In this document: piece after piece, positions 29,670 through 39,500 of the stretch
Layout of the letters: the number at the start of each line of letters is the position of its first letter
How positions within the stretch are numbered: position 1 is the first letter of the stretch
Assembly: GCA_963738665.1 (NCBI GenBank)
Contig: CAVTXL010000002.1
Coordinates: 930,001 to 994,000 of the forward strand
Reading direction: 5' to 3'
Source of the DNA: JABDGM01 sp963738665
GTDB lineage: Bacteria > Planctomycetota > Planctomycetia > Pirellulales > Lacipirellulaceae
DNA length: 64,000 bases
Position numbers and translations under genes: made by a program
The notes under the pieces: model-generated
Told to the model about the DNA's origin: nothing
The model's database searches: none
Seen by the model: the letters and a program-made list of their open reading frames with translations, nothing else

Positions 29670-30032
29670 TCATTCGGCGGCCAGCCAGTGCTCGGCCTCG
29701 TCGAGCTTCGTGTGGTCGAAGTACTTGATCTTCGCCGCCGTGAACGGCTTGCAGAAAGTCGCCATGCCTTCTTGCCACTTCGATTCGCCGACGAGCGCCA
29801 GACGCTCGATGTCACGCCAGTGCTTCATGTCAAATTTCAGGTCTTCCCACAAGGCGCCGGCCGTCCAACCGTGAAAATCGTGCAACTCCACGAGCATCCG
29901 CAGCTTGCCGTGCGTTTTGATCTGCTCGTCGACCGCCGGCACGAAGATCTCGTACGATTCCTTCGTCAGTTTGCCGCTGAGTTTTACGTGCATCATGTTG
30001 CCGGCCGCACTCACGTTGATGTTCTGGCTCAT
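29670..30032 (-). CDS. STAS/SpoIIAA-like domain protein
   Basis: 120 aa single-domain protein. The sequence MMHVKLSGKLTKESYEIFVP, then LRMLVELHDFHGW and KYFDHTKLDEAEHWL matches the SpoIIAA-like (DUF3478) family of small cytosolic proteins with a STAS-type fold. No signal peptide. The family often occurs alone in genomes and its ligand is unknown. It converges on the pseudopilin gene with 28 bp between stops. Confidence 0.9.
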   Translation of the reverse strand: MSQNINVSAAGNMMHVKLSGKLTKESYEIFVPAVDEQIKTHGKLRMLVELHDFHGWTAGALWEDLKFDMKHWRDIERLALVGESKWQEGMATFCKPFTAAKIKYFDHTKLDEAEHWLAAE

Positions 30033-30243
30033 AATTCACTCCTTCACGTTGTTCGGGCGCTCGTCCGCAGCACGCTCTCACCCCAAAACACGATCTGCCC
30101 GCGATCAAATCTATGGCCTGCAACAACCGGCGTTTGCCGGTGCCACGGTCCCATCAACGGACGATAGCCTCTGCGGATGGGTCCGTCAACTCGCCGGACC
30201 CTCTCCGGGGACGAGCCGGGACCCGATGAACAGGGTCCGCTTA

Positions 30244-30270
30244 AAACACTTTGTGAAGGCGGCCTTCACA
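30244..30270 (-). terminator. Probable terminator after the membrane pyrophosphatase gene
   Basis: A perfect 8-bp stem (TGTGAAGG 30252-30259 with CCTTCACA 30263-30270, 3-base loop) followed on the minus strand by AAGTGTTTTAAG. It lies directly after the stop codon at 30276. The T-run is short, so efficiency is uncertain. Confidence 0.5.
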
Positions 30271-30275
30271 CCGCT

Positions 30276-32756
30276 CTAAGCGGCCGGCTGCGATTCGATC
30301 CGCATGCAGTAGAACGATCGCCACACGAAAACGACGGCAGCCAGAAACAGCACGGCCGCGGCCAGCCATCTTGTGCCGCGGGAAAGTTCAATGGCCAGTT
30401 CAACGGCCAACAGGCCAAACAGCGTCGTGAACTTGATGATCGGGTTGAGCGCCACGCTCGACGTGTCCTTGAACGGATCGCCCACGGTGTCGCCGACGAC
30501 CGTGGCGGCGTGCAGCGGCGTTCCTTTTTCGCGCAGGTTCACTTCGACGATCTTCTTCGCGTTGTCCCACGCCCCACCCGCGTTCGCCATAAAGATCGCC
30601 TGGTATAGGCCGAACAGCGCGATTGAAATCAAATAGCCAATGAAGAAATACTCATCGACGCAGGCGAACGCGAGGGTAATGAAGAACACGGCCAGGAAGA
30701 TGTTAATCATGCCGCGCTGCGCATATTGAGTACAAATCGCCACGACTCGTTTGCTATCTTCCAGCGAGGCCTTGCCGGCGCCGCTGCCAAGTTTGATGTT
30801 GGCTTTGATGAATTCGACTGCGCGATACGCGCCCGTGATCACGGCTTGGGTCGATGCGCCAGTGAACCAAAAGATCACGGCGCCGCCTGTCACCAAGCCC
30901 AACAGGAAGGGCGGGTGGAGCATCGACAGCTTTGAAACCAGATCCGGAGCGAGGCCGTTGGTGATCATCATGATGATCGAAAACACCAGTGTCGTCGCGC
31001 CGACGACCGCCGTGCCGATCAGCACCGGTTTGGCCGTCGCCTTGAATGTATTGCCGGCTCCGTCGTTCTCTTCCAGATAACGTTTGCCCTTCTCAAAATC
31101 AGGCTCAAAACCGAATTCCTTCTGGATCTCTTGCTTCGCGCCGGGCATCGTCGCGATCGTCGACAATTCAAAGATCGACTGCGCGTTGTCGGCCACCGGG
31201 CCATAGGAATCGACCGCGATCGTCACCGGCCCCATCCCCAAAAATCCAAACGCCACGAGGCCGAACGCAAACACGGCCGGCGCGAGCATTAAATTGCCTA
31301 GGCCCGCCGTGCTGACGCCGTACGCAATCGCCATCAGAGCGACAATCGTCAGCCCCATCCAGAACGCACTGAAATTGCCTGCCGTGAGCCCCGATAGAAT
31401 ATTGAGCGACGCGCCGCCCTGACGCGACGCGGCCACGATTTCTCGGACATGGCCGGAATTGGTCGACGTAAAAGCCTTTACGAGCTCGGGAATGATTGCT
31501 CCGGCGAGCGTGCCGCAGGTGATGATCGTCGCCAGCTTCCACCACATGCTGCCGTCGCCCAGGTGTGGGATAAGCAAATACGACGACAGGTAAGTCAGCG
31601 CCACCGATACGAGCGACGTCAGCCACACCAGCGTCGTCAGCGGCAGCTCGAAATCGAAGTGCTCGGCGTTTTCATATTTCGACCGGGCGACCGCCTGGTT
31701 GATCGCGTACGAACCAACACTCGTGACGATCATCAGCACCCGCATCACGAAGATCCACACCAACAATTGCACCTGGATCGGTGCGGCTGCTGCCTGGGCG
31801 GTGGCCAGGGCCGCCGCTTGCTGCTCCGGGGTGGCAGTCGCCGGGTTGAAGCCCACCGGCATGTGCAACGGTGTAATCGCCAGCATAATGAACACGATCA
31901 AGGCCACGCCGGTCACGCCGTACGTCTCAAACCCGTCCGCCGTCGGCCCCACCGAGTCGCCCGCGTTGTCGCCCGTGCAGTCGGCAATCACGCCCGGGTT
32001 GCGGGCGTCGTCCTCTTCGATCGTGAAGACGATCTTCATCAGGTCGGCGCCGATGTCGGCGATCTTGGTAAAGATGCCGCCCGCGATCCGCAGCGCCGAC
32101 GCGCCGAGCGATTCGCCGATGGCAAAACCGATGAAACACGCGCCGGCGTAGTCTCTTGGCACCCACAGCAAAATCCCCAACATGATCGACAGCTCAACGC
32201 TGATCAGCACGGTGCCGATGCTGATGCCGGCCTCGATCGGAATGGCATATACCGGATAAGGCTTGCCGGCCAGGCTGGCAAATGCCGCCCGCGAATTGGC
32301 AAATGTGTTAATGCGAATGCCAAACCAGGCCACACCGTAGCTGCCGGCGATGCCGATCAGGCTGAATAGCAAGATGATGCCGACAATGTGCCACTCATAC
32401 CCCAGGAGAAAACGAAAGTAAACCAGCATTACGGTGCCGATGAACACCTCGAGCAGCAGCAGGAACTTGCCCTGATTCAATAGATACGTTTTGCACGTCC
32501 CGTAAATCAGCTCGGAGATGTCCCGCATCGACCTGTGGACCGGCAGGTTGCGCAGCCGCACAAACATCACGAGACCAAATAGCAGGCCCAAGATACTGAC
32601 GACGAGGCCGCCCAACAGCATCGTGCGACCGCTGATGCCCAGGAACGTTTCCGAGCCGACGTCGGGCAGCACCAGGTTCGCTTCGCTAGCCAGCGCCGGC
32701 GCGGCCAGGAAGAGGCCCCCTAGCGTGAACACGCTCCGCAACAAAAACGATCGCAT
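30276..32756 (-). CDS. hppA: Membrane-bound ion-translocating pyrophosphatase
   Basis: About 826 aa with ~16 membrane helices. It couples PPi hydrolysis to H+ or Na+ pumping. The start at 32756 is the second of two adjacent ATGs and is better spaced from GGGAGGA. A hydrophobic N-terminal segment resembling a signal peptide (FTLGGLFLAAPALA) precedes the core. Motifs: GGIFTKIADIGADLMKIV, IEEDDARNPGVIADCTGDNA and GDSVGPTADGFETYG for Mg-PPi binding, and a C-terminal DTVGDPFKDTSSVALNPIIK. The site that separates K+-dependent from independent enzymes (GNTTA or GNTTK) reads GNTFK, so the Lys suggests K+ independence. The loop after DLM (KIVF instead of GKVE) is divergent. Confidence 0.93.
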   Translation of the reverse strand: MRSFLLRSVFTLGGLFLAAPALASEANLVLPDVGSETFLGISGRTMLLGGLVVSILGLLFGLVMFVRLRNLPVHRSMRDISELIYGTCKTYLLNQGKFLLLLEVFIGTVMLVYFRFLLGYEWHIVGIILLFSLIGIAGSYGVAWFGIRINTFANSRAAFASLAGKPYPVYAIPIEAGISIGTVLISVELSIMLGILLWVPRDYAGACFIGFAIGESLGASALRIAGGIFTKIADIGADLMKIVFTIEEDDARNPGVIADCTGDNAGDSVGPTADGFETYGVTGVALIVFIMLAITPLHMPVGFNPATATPEQQAAALATAQAAAAPIQVQLLVWIFVMRVLMIVTSVGSYAINQAVARSKYENAEHFDFELPLTTLVWLTSLVSVALTYLSSYLLIPHLGDGSMWWKLATIITCGTLAGAIIPELVKAFTSTNSGHVREIVAASRQGGASLNILSGLTAGNFSAFWMGLTIVALMAIAYGVSTAGLGNLMLAPAVFAFGLVAFGFLGMGPVTIAVDSYGPVADNAQSIFELSTIATMPGAKQEIQKEFGFEPDFEKGKRYLEENDGAGNTFKATAKPVLIGTAVVGATTLVFSIIMMITNGLAPDLVSKLSMLHPPFLLGLVTGGAVIFWFTGASTQAVITGAYRAVEFIKANIKLGSGAGKASLEDSKRVVAICTQYAQRGMINIFLAVFFITLAFACVDEYFFIGYLISIALFGLYQAIFMANAGGAWDNAKKIVEVNLREKGTPLHAATVVGDTVGDPFKDTSSVALNPIIKFTTLFGLLAVELAIELSRGTRWLAAAVLFLAAVVFVWRSFYCMRIESQPAA

Positions 32757-32873
32757 CATTCCTCCCAAAAGAAGCGCGGCAACCGTGAAAATGCGAGCCC
32801 GGAGTGCTGTTCCTCCCTGCTTCGCATGCACCGCCAAAAGGCAATCAGAAGTGGGCCGTCGATAGGACTTGGA

Positions 32874-32903
32874 AGTGTAGACCGCTAACTCAATATGTGT
32901 CAA
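32874..32903 (-). promoter_or_regulatory. Candidate sigma-70 promoter of the pyrophosphatase gene
   Basis: On the minus strand TTGACA (32898-32903) is followed after 18 bp by TACACT (32874-32879), about 115 bp upstream of the start codon. The -35 is a perfect consensus and the -10 matches 4 of 6. No transcript data. Confidence 0.45.
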
Positions 32904-33021
32904 CCATACCCTGCCAGTACGCCCGTATGGTATTGACAGGTGGCCCGATTCGTCATTTCCGCCAAGCCTAAGGTCGATTTCCCCTGCATGATGCGGACAG
33001 CCCGCCCCCAGTGAATTCGAC

Positions 33022-34074
33022 TCAAGTTGTGTCCAGTGTAACCGTGCTATGCCCGACCGCCAATTGCCCCAGCCAGCAACCCACGACCAGCGACTGATTG
33101 GCGTTGCGGTCCACCTGCTCGGCCGCCGTCAAGCAGGCATCCAGCGCGCGAAGTGCGGCTGCCGATCGACCGGACGAATCGTCGGCCCGCGCTGTATCTT
33201 TGAGCCTCTGCTCGCTGCTCCCCGGATCCGGATTCAATCGGCGACGATAAATATCCGCCGCGAAACTAATCACCGTCCGCAGCCGGTCGCGGCGAGCCGC
33301 GGCCTCGCTGCCGGCGGCCTGCACGAATTCGAGCACAGCTTTCTCCAGGGCTGCCGCGTCCCAAGCCGCTCGGTTGAGTCGCTCGGCAATCGCGCTGCGA
33401 AACTGCCACAGCTCCGGATCGGCCAGTTCGCCGGCGCGGGCGACGCTGCCCTCACTCGCCTCGGCGAGCTTGGCCGCCGTATCGGCGTCGGTTGCGATTC
33501 GTTGATCGAGCAGAATTTGAGACACGTCGTCAGGCGACAGCGGGCGGAAATTCACAAGCTGAGCGCGTGATCGAATCGTCGGCAGTTGCCGGCCCAGGCT
33601 TGTGCCGATCAAAATGACAAGCGAGTGGGGAGGAGGCTCCTCCAGCGTCTTCAGCAGACAGTTTGCACTGGGCAGATTGAAGTGGTCGGCGTCATCGATA
33701 ATCGCCACCCGTCGCCCGCCCAGAAACGGCCGCAGCGCGATGCGATGGCACAGGCCTTCCTGGCTGCGGCGGTCCGCCTCGCCGACAAATTGCGCGATCG
33801 CCAGCTCGCTCTTACCCGGCAGTAGCCCGACGAGCTCCAAGTCCGGATGCGTTTCGGCGTCGAACAGGCGGCACGATTCGCAATGGCCACAGGGCTCGAG
33901 GGCCGCGATATCGGCTGCCGGGCAGAGCAGCGTTTTGGACAGCGCGATCGCGAACTGCCGTTTGCCGATCCCCGCCGGCCCGACGAACAAATACGTGCTG
34001 GCCAGCCGGCCGCTCGCGAGCGTGCGGCGAAACCGCTCGACCGCCTGGTCATGTCCTAGAATGCCTCGCCACAT
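33022..34074 (-). CDS. holB: DNA polymerase III delta-prime subunit
   Basis: 350 aa clamp-loader subunit. The ATG at 34074 gives MWRGILGHDQAVERFRRTLA, the usual N-terminus. Then comes STYLFVGPAGIGKRQFA (Walker A), a zinc module with LEPCGHCESCRLFDAETHPD, VAIIDDADHFNLPSANCLLK (Walker B), TLEEPPP, and the sensor region. The SRC motif of functional loader subunits reads TIRSRAQL here, with Ala in place of Cys, a change often seen in delta-prime. The C-terminal half is the helical collar domain. It is transcribed away from the zinc-ribbon membrane protein gene; the two starts are 110 bp apart. Confidence 0.93.
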   Translation of the reverse strand: MWRGILGHDQAVERFRRTLASGRLASTYLFVGPAGIGKRQFAIALSKTLLCPAADIAALEPCGHCESCRLFDAETHPDLELVGLLPGKSELAIAQFVGEADRRSQEGLCHRIALRPFLGGRRVAIIDDADHFNLPSANCLLKTLEEPPPHSLVILIGTSLGRQLPTIRSRAQLVNFRPLSPDDVSQILLDQRIATDADTAAKLAEASEGSVARAGELADPELWQFRSAIAERLNRAAWDAAALEKAVLEFVQAAGSEAAARRDRLRTVISFAADIYRRRLNPDPGSSEQRLKDTARADDSSGRSAAALRALDACLTAAEQVDRNANQSLVVGCWLGQLAVGHSTVTLDTT

Positions 34075-34102
34075 GCTTGATATCGTGCACAAATTCTCAT
34101 TT

Positions 34103-34132
34103 TTGTTGCATCCAACTAGAAGAGTGTATATT
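34103..34132 (+). promoter_or_regulatory. Candidate promoter of the zinc-ribbon membrane protein gene
   Basis: TTGTTG (34103-34108) and TATATT (34127-34132) with 18-bp spacing, 53 bp upstream of the ATG at 34185, in a short AT-rich stretch that stands out from GC-rich surroundings. Weak -35. Confidence 0.35.
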
Positions 34133-34184
34133 GAAAATTGATCATAATCCAGGCCCCAGACGGCACCACGGTCCTACGATTCCG

Positions 34185-35632
34185 ATGGTTTCCACGCCAC
34201 AACAGAGGTTGAAATTCGCTTGTAGCGCCTGCGGCGCAAAGTATGAAGTACCGCTGAAGATGGCCGGCAAACAGACCACCTGCGCCAAGTGCGGCCAGCC
34301 GCTCCTAGTCCCGCGCGAGTCGTCTGGTAGCGTCGATCGCAAACTGGCGGTACCGCCCACCGAATACGTCCCGGTCGAGTGCCGCGTCTGCCAAACGCGC
34401 TATTACGGCCGGCCCGATCAAGTCGGGAGCGAGCTGAAGTGCCCCGATTGCGGCGCTCGCAACCTGCTCCGTCCGCCGCCCAAGCCTCGTCCGCAAAAGC
34501 AGCCCCCCGCGCTCGAAGGCGAACAATACGAAGTCTACGCCCTCGATGCCCAGCCGTTGCCGGCCGAGATCGCGGCCGCCCAGCCAAAGTATATCGCCGT
34601 TAAGTGCTCGTGCTGCGACACGCTGATGCACGCGACGCCGGAACAGGTCGGCCAGTCGATCCGCTGCCCCGATTGCGGCACCGAGCACCTCGTGCCGCCA
34701 CCGCACGAGCGCACTCCTTTTGCTTTTCACAGTGACGCGCCCGATCTGGAGATCGATCCCTCGCTCGCTCCCGGCCCGCCGCCGCCCGTGATCCGGCCGC
34801 CCGTGCGGCGAATGCTCTACGAGGAGGAAGAAGAAGACGCCGCGCAAAAGCGGCCGCCAATGTGGGCGCCCGCGACAAGCGCGCGGCTGCTGCGATCGAG
34901 GCCTATGGAGGGTCCGCGACGCCGCCGTTTCCACTTTTGAGCGGCATCCTGCCCTTCCTGTTCACCACCGGCGTGCTGGTCCGCTGGCTTTCGCTAAGCG
35001 CGGGCTACGTGTTTACGGCCTACGCGCTGGCGGTGGCCCTCGCCACTTTCACCGGCGGCGAACTTATGACCATGGCCGCCATGTACTTCTGGGCCGCTGG
35101 CTCACTCGTCGGGGTGCTGTGCACCGCGGTTCTCGCCGGCTGTCTGAAAGCCGTCGTCACTGAATCTTCCTATGGGTCCGATGTGATCGAGAATTGGAAC
35201 ACGCACTACCTGCTCGATTGGTTTCCTGATCTTTTTTTCCTGCTGATATCAGCCTTCGCAGCCAGTCTGCCCGGTGCGCTGTTCGCCGTTCTCGCGCCAG
35301 ATATTCTGGCGGTCAGGATCGCGCTTGTCGGCGGCTGCTTCCTGCTGGCCTTTCCAATCGTGTATCTTTCGCAACTGCACTGCGATTCAATCTTCGGATT
35401 TGTGTCACGGCAACTGTTGGCGACGTTCCCGCGTTTTCCGGGCACGTGGCTGCTGTTCTACATGCAAGCCGTCACCCTCGCGGCGGCGTGCATTGCGGTT
35501 GCCTACATTACCCCGGCGAATGTGGTCGTCCTCGTCACCGTTCCCCTGCTGGTGGCGGCATTCTTCGCGTACGCGCGGCTGTTGGGCCGCCTCGGTTGGC
35601 GATTCTCGGCGGCAACGACTGCGGCCGATTAA
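34185..35632 (+). CDS. Triple zinc-ribbon protein with C-terminal membrane domain (one frame break)
   Basis: About 482 aa when reconstructed. From the ATG at 34185, three zinc-ribbon motifs appear in the first ~180 residues: CSACGAKYEVPLKMAGK with CAKCGQ, CRVCQTRYYGRPDQ with CPDCGA, and CSCCDTLMHATPEQVGQ with CPDCGTEH. A Pro-rich acidic linker (RRMLYEEEEED) follows. The frame then moves by -1 somewhere in 34830-34910 and continues with AAAAIEAYGGSATPPFPLLS and five or six membrane helices (VFTAYALAVALATFTG, FFLLISAFAASLPGALFAVL, VVVLVTVPLLVAAFFAYARL). The layout suggests cytosolic metal-binding ribbons tethered to an integral membrane domain. No enzyme motif is visible. It converges on purQ with 8 bp between stops. 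Confidence 0.7.
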
Positions 35633-35640
35633 GCGGATGT

Positions 35641-36489
35641 TTACGAGAAATACCGCACCGCGTTCTGAAAGATTCGCAGCCCGTCGCCCGCCTCACGCCG
35701 TGGACCGCGCGTCCACCGTGGATGCTGCGTCGGCTCGATGAACCGCTCGGGATGAGGCATCAAGCCAAACACGCGGCCGCTGGCGTCGCAGATGCCGGCC
35801 ACGTTGGCCATGGCACCGTTCGGGTTGGCAGGGTAGGGGACCCCGGGCGGGGGAATCAGACCAACAGGCTCGGAGGCCTGGTGAAAAGGAGAACTCTGCT
35901 CTCCCTGTCTTTTTGTCTCCGCTTCTCCTGGCCTTGCTTGATAGCGCACGACGAGAAGGCCCGCCGACTCCATCTGGGCAAGCACCGCTGCGTTATGCGT
36001 GACGAATCGCCCTTCGGCGTGGGCGACCGGCAACTCCATTTCCTTGATGCCAGTGAGAAACACGCAGTTTCCCGGCGTGATGGCCAGCCGCACCCAGCGG
36101 GCCTCGAAGTGGCCCGAGTCGTTGAAGGCCAGCGTCGCCGTCGGGCCGTGCTCGTCCGGAGCCGCCAGCAGACTCGTCTTCATCAGCACTTGAAACCCGT
36201 TGCATACGCCCAGAATCAACTTGCCGGCCGCGCGAAACTCATCCAGCGGTCCGGCCAGCCGGTGGCACAACTTGCTGCCAAAGATCCGCCCGGCCGACAG
36301 GTCATCGCCATAGCTGAACCCGCCCGGAACGCAAAAAATCTGAAATTCGGCCAGCCGCTCGGGCGCTTCGAGTAGCCGATTCACATGCCACTCATCGGCC
36401 ACGCCGCCAGCGCACGTAAACGCGTGCGCGGTTTCCGCGTCGCAGTTCGTCCCAGGCGCTCTCAAAATCAAAACACGCGGCGCTGCCAT
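35641..36489 (-). CDS. purQ: Phosphoribosylformylglycinamidine synthase, glutaminase subunit PurQ
   Basis: 282 aa. It supplies ammonia from glutamine to PurL in the fourth step of purine synthesis. Class-I amidotransferase features: VLILRAPGTNCDAETAHAFT, FCVPGGFSYGDDLSAGRIFG, the nucleophile Cys96 in GVCNGFQVL and His246/Glu248 in LMPHPERF. An extra segment of about 30 residues (186-217, RPGEAETKRQGEQSSPFHQ and on) lies between strands where other PurQ proteins have a few residues. At the DNA level (about 35839-35934) it contains the inverted pieces AGGAGAA and TTCTCCT, so it may be repeat-derived. It follows purL on the same strand, 61 bp apart. Confidence 0.94.
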   Translation of the reverse strand: MAAPRVLILRAPGTNCDAETAHAFTCAGGVADEWHVNRLLEAPERLAEFQIFCVPGGFSYGDDLSAGRIFGSKLCHRLAGPLDEFRAAGKLILGVCNGFQVLMKTSLLAAPDEHGPTATLAFNDSGHFEARWVRLAITPGNCVFLTGIKEMELPVAHAEGRFVTHNAAVLAQMESAGLLVVRYQARPGEAETKRQGEQSSPFHQASEPVGLIPPPGVPYPANPNGAMANVAGICDASGRVFGLMPHPERFIEPTQHPRWTRGPRREAGDGLRIFQNAVRYFS

Positions 36490-36550
36490 GCTTTCATCTC
36501 CCCCTCGCTTTTAGGGAGGGGCCAGGGGAGGGTTCTCTCTCGAACGCTAA

Positions 36551-39500
36551 TCACCACCGCAGCGGCGCCTGCCAAGCCTCTTTCAATTCTCCAATCGCCA
36601 CATCAATCACGCGCGACTCCAGCCACTCGACGACCAGCCGCGGTTCGGCCGCCACTTCGCCGACACAACCATACGGAACGCCAGCCAACTCACGTTCAAA
36701 CTCGGACCGGTCGGCCGGCGTCACCTCGCACACAAATCGGGTATTCGATTCACCGAACATTCGCACGGCCGGTTGGAGTGAATTGTCAACGTCCGCCGAG
36801 ATCGGCGCCGATTCTAGTTGGATCCTAGCACCCAGCCAGCCCGCAAACGCCATCTCTGCTAGCGCCGCGGCCAGGCCCCCTTCGCTCAAATCGTGACACG
36901 CCCGCACCAGCCCCTCGGAAATCGCCTGATGCACGGCCGCGAAGGTCGCCTTCGCCCGGGCCGGATCGACGGTAGGTACTTGCCCGCCCGCGAGGCCATT
37001 CACCAAGGCAAAATGCGATCCGCCCATTTCGCTCTTCGTTTCGCCGACGACAAAAAGCAAATTGCCCGGCTCCTTGAGATCCATCGTCACACATGTCGCC
37101 ACGTCGTCCACCTGGCCCAGCGCGCTGATAAGAAGCGTCGGAGGTATGGCAATCGATCTCTTCTGTCCGTTTTCGTCCTTAAAGCTGAATTCATTATTGA
37201 GACTGTCCTTGCCGCTGATAAACGGCGTGCCCAGGACGATCGAAACATCGTGGCAGGCCAACGCCGCACGCACGAGCGCACCCAATGTCTCCGGCCGCTC
37301 GCAGTCGCCCCAGCAGAAATTATCCAGAATTGCAATCCGCCGCGGATCGGCCCCGACCGCCACCGCGTTGCGAATCGCCTCATCGATCGCGCTCGCCGCC
37401 ATGTGGTACGTGTCGAAATCGCCATACCGTGGATTCATGCCGCAACTGATCACCATACCGCGGCGCGAACCAGCCACCGGCCGAACCACGGCCGCATCGC
37501 TGGGCCCATCGTTCGCTGCACCCACCAGCGGCTTCACGACGCTCCCGCCCTGCACTTCATGATCGTACTGCCGGATGATCCATTCCTTGCTGGCGACGTT
37601 GGGCGAGCCAAGAATTGCGAGCAAGTCGGCCGTGTAGTCGCTCTTTTGTGGCACTGAAAGTGGTCGAGACTCGCTCGGCTTGTATTCAGCCCGCCGCACC
37701 ACCAGCGGCCGGCCCTTATGCAAAAACTTCATGTCCAGGTCGGCCACCTGATTGTCTTGGTAGCTAAGCCGCAAGCGGCCCGTCGGCACGAAGCGACCGA
37801 GCACAGTCGCCTCGACGTCTTCTGAGGCACACAATTCGTTCAGCGACGGCCAACGATCCTCCGGCACGGCGAGCACCATCCGTTCCTGCGCCTCAGAGAT
37901 CCAAATCTCGGTGTACGACAGGCCCTCGTACTTCAGCGGTGCCTTTTCCAGTTGCACGGCCGCGCCGATCTTTTCGCCCATCTCGCCGACGGCGCTGCTG
38001 AACCCGCCCGCTCCGCAATCGGTCACCGCCGTGTACAAGCCGCGGTCGCGGGCAGCCAAGAGCATGTCGAGCACCTTCTTCTCCTCAACGGCGTTGCCGA
38101 TCTGCACTGCCCCGCCCGAAACATGCTCGCTCTGACTCGTCAATTCGGCACTACTAAACGTGGCCCCATGAATGCCGTCCCGCCCCGTGCGGCCGCCAAT
38201 CGCGACGATCAAATCGCCCGGCCGGGCCTGTTTGTGCGACTTGTCGCGCGGGATCAAACCAACCGTTCCGCAGAACACGAGCGGATTGCCCAGATAACGC
38301 TCGTCAAAGTACACGGCCCCGTTGACGGTCGGAATCCCCATTCGGTTGCCATAGTCCCGCACCCCCTCGACCACGCCCCGCATCACCCGCCGCGGATGCA
38401 AAACGCCCGGCGGCAAAGCAGCACCCAATGTAGCAGGCACACTCCGTGTGCCGTCGCCGGCCTCCTGAGGGAACTCAAACTGAAGCCTCGCGACGTCACC
38501 AAGTTGCCGATTGCGAATTGACGCGACACTTGCAGCGATGGAAAACAGCCACTCAGCAAATTCTCCTTTCGGTAAGTACCGCTTGCGGGCTCGGTAGGCT
38601 CGAAGAAACACTTGCTGAGCAAGATCCTCAGCTTGACCGAGCTCGAATCCGCTTCGCGTTAGTTTCTCCAATACTGGCTGCTGGTACCGTGACACCAAGC
38701 AACTGAATGCCGTGCCATCATCTTCGGCGACTTGAAGCATCAACTCTACGTCAGTGCAGTTTTGGTACTTATTTGTCGGAAGTGCAGATTGCTTGCTGAG
38801 AACCGCCTCGCGGATGCGGCACTTCAGCTCTTCGTTAGCCGGATCATCGTGTCGAGGGTCAAGGGACTCCGGCTCTCGACTCTTGACTCTTGACTCTTGA
38901 CTCGTCACCGGCGCAAAACAAAACACATCCGTGTTCGCCACCGGCTTCGCCCCCAGCCCCGTTCCCAGAATGTCGCGAATCACGCCCCCCAGGCCTGTAT
39001 TCGCGCCGCCGTAGGGCTCCAGGGCCGACGGATGATTGTGCGTCTCGACTTTGAACGCCAGATTGAACTCCTCGTCAAACCGCACGATGCCGGCATTGTC
39101 CTCAAACACGCTGACGCACCAATCGTCGCTGCCCAATTGTTTGCGAATCGTCTGCGTGGCCGCAAAGATTGTTTCCCGCAGCATATTGTCGAACTGCCGC
39201 TCCCCCTTTTCGTCGCGATACGCAATCCGCCCGGCCAGCGTCTTGTGGCTGCAGTGTTCGCTCCACGTCTGGGCGATCGTTTCCAGCTCGACGTCGGTTG
39301 GGTCGCGACCCAGTTCGCGAAAGTACTGCCGAATCGTCTGCATCTCGGGCGGCTGCAAGTAGAGCTGCCCCTCGCGGCTCAGCCGCACCAGCACATCGTC
39401 GCCAAGCTCACGTATCGGCACCGTCCGCAGCTCAAAATGATAGGGCCGGCCCAGCTCGAGCCGGTCGAGTTGGAGCGGCCCGAACACGAGCTTTTCAATC

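Noticed and set aside
31449..32369. 306-residue frame opposite the pyrophosphatase gene
   Set aside because: His/Arg/Asp-rich antisense shadow of a strongly conserved gene.
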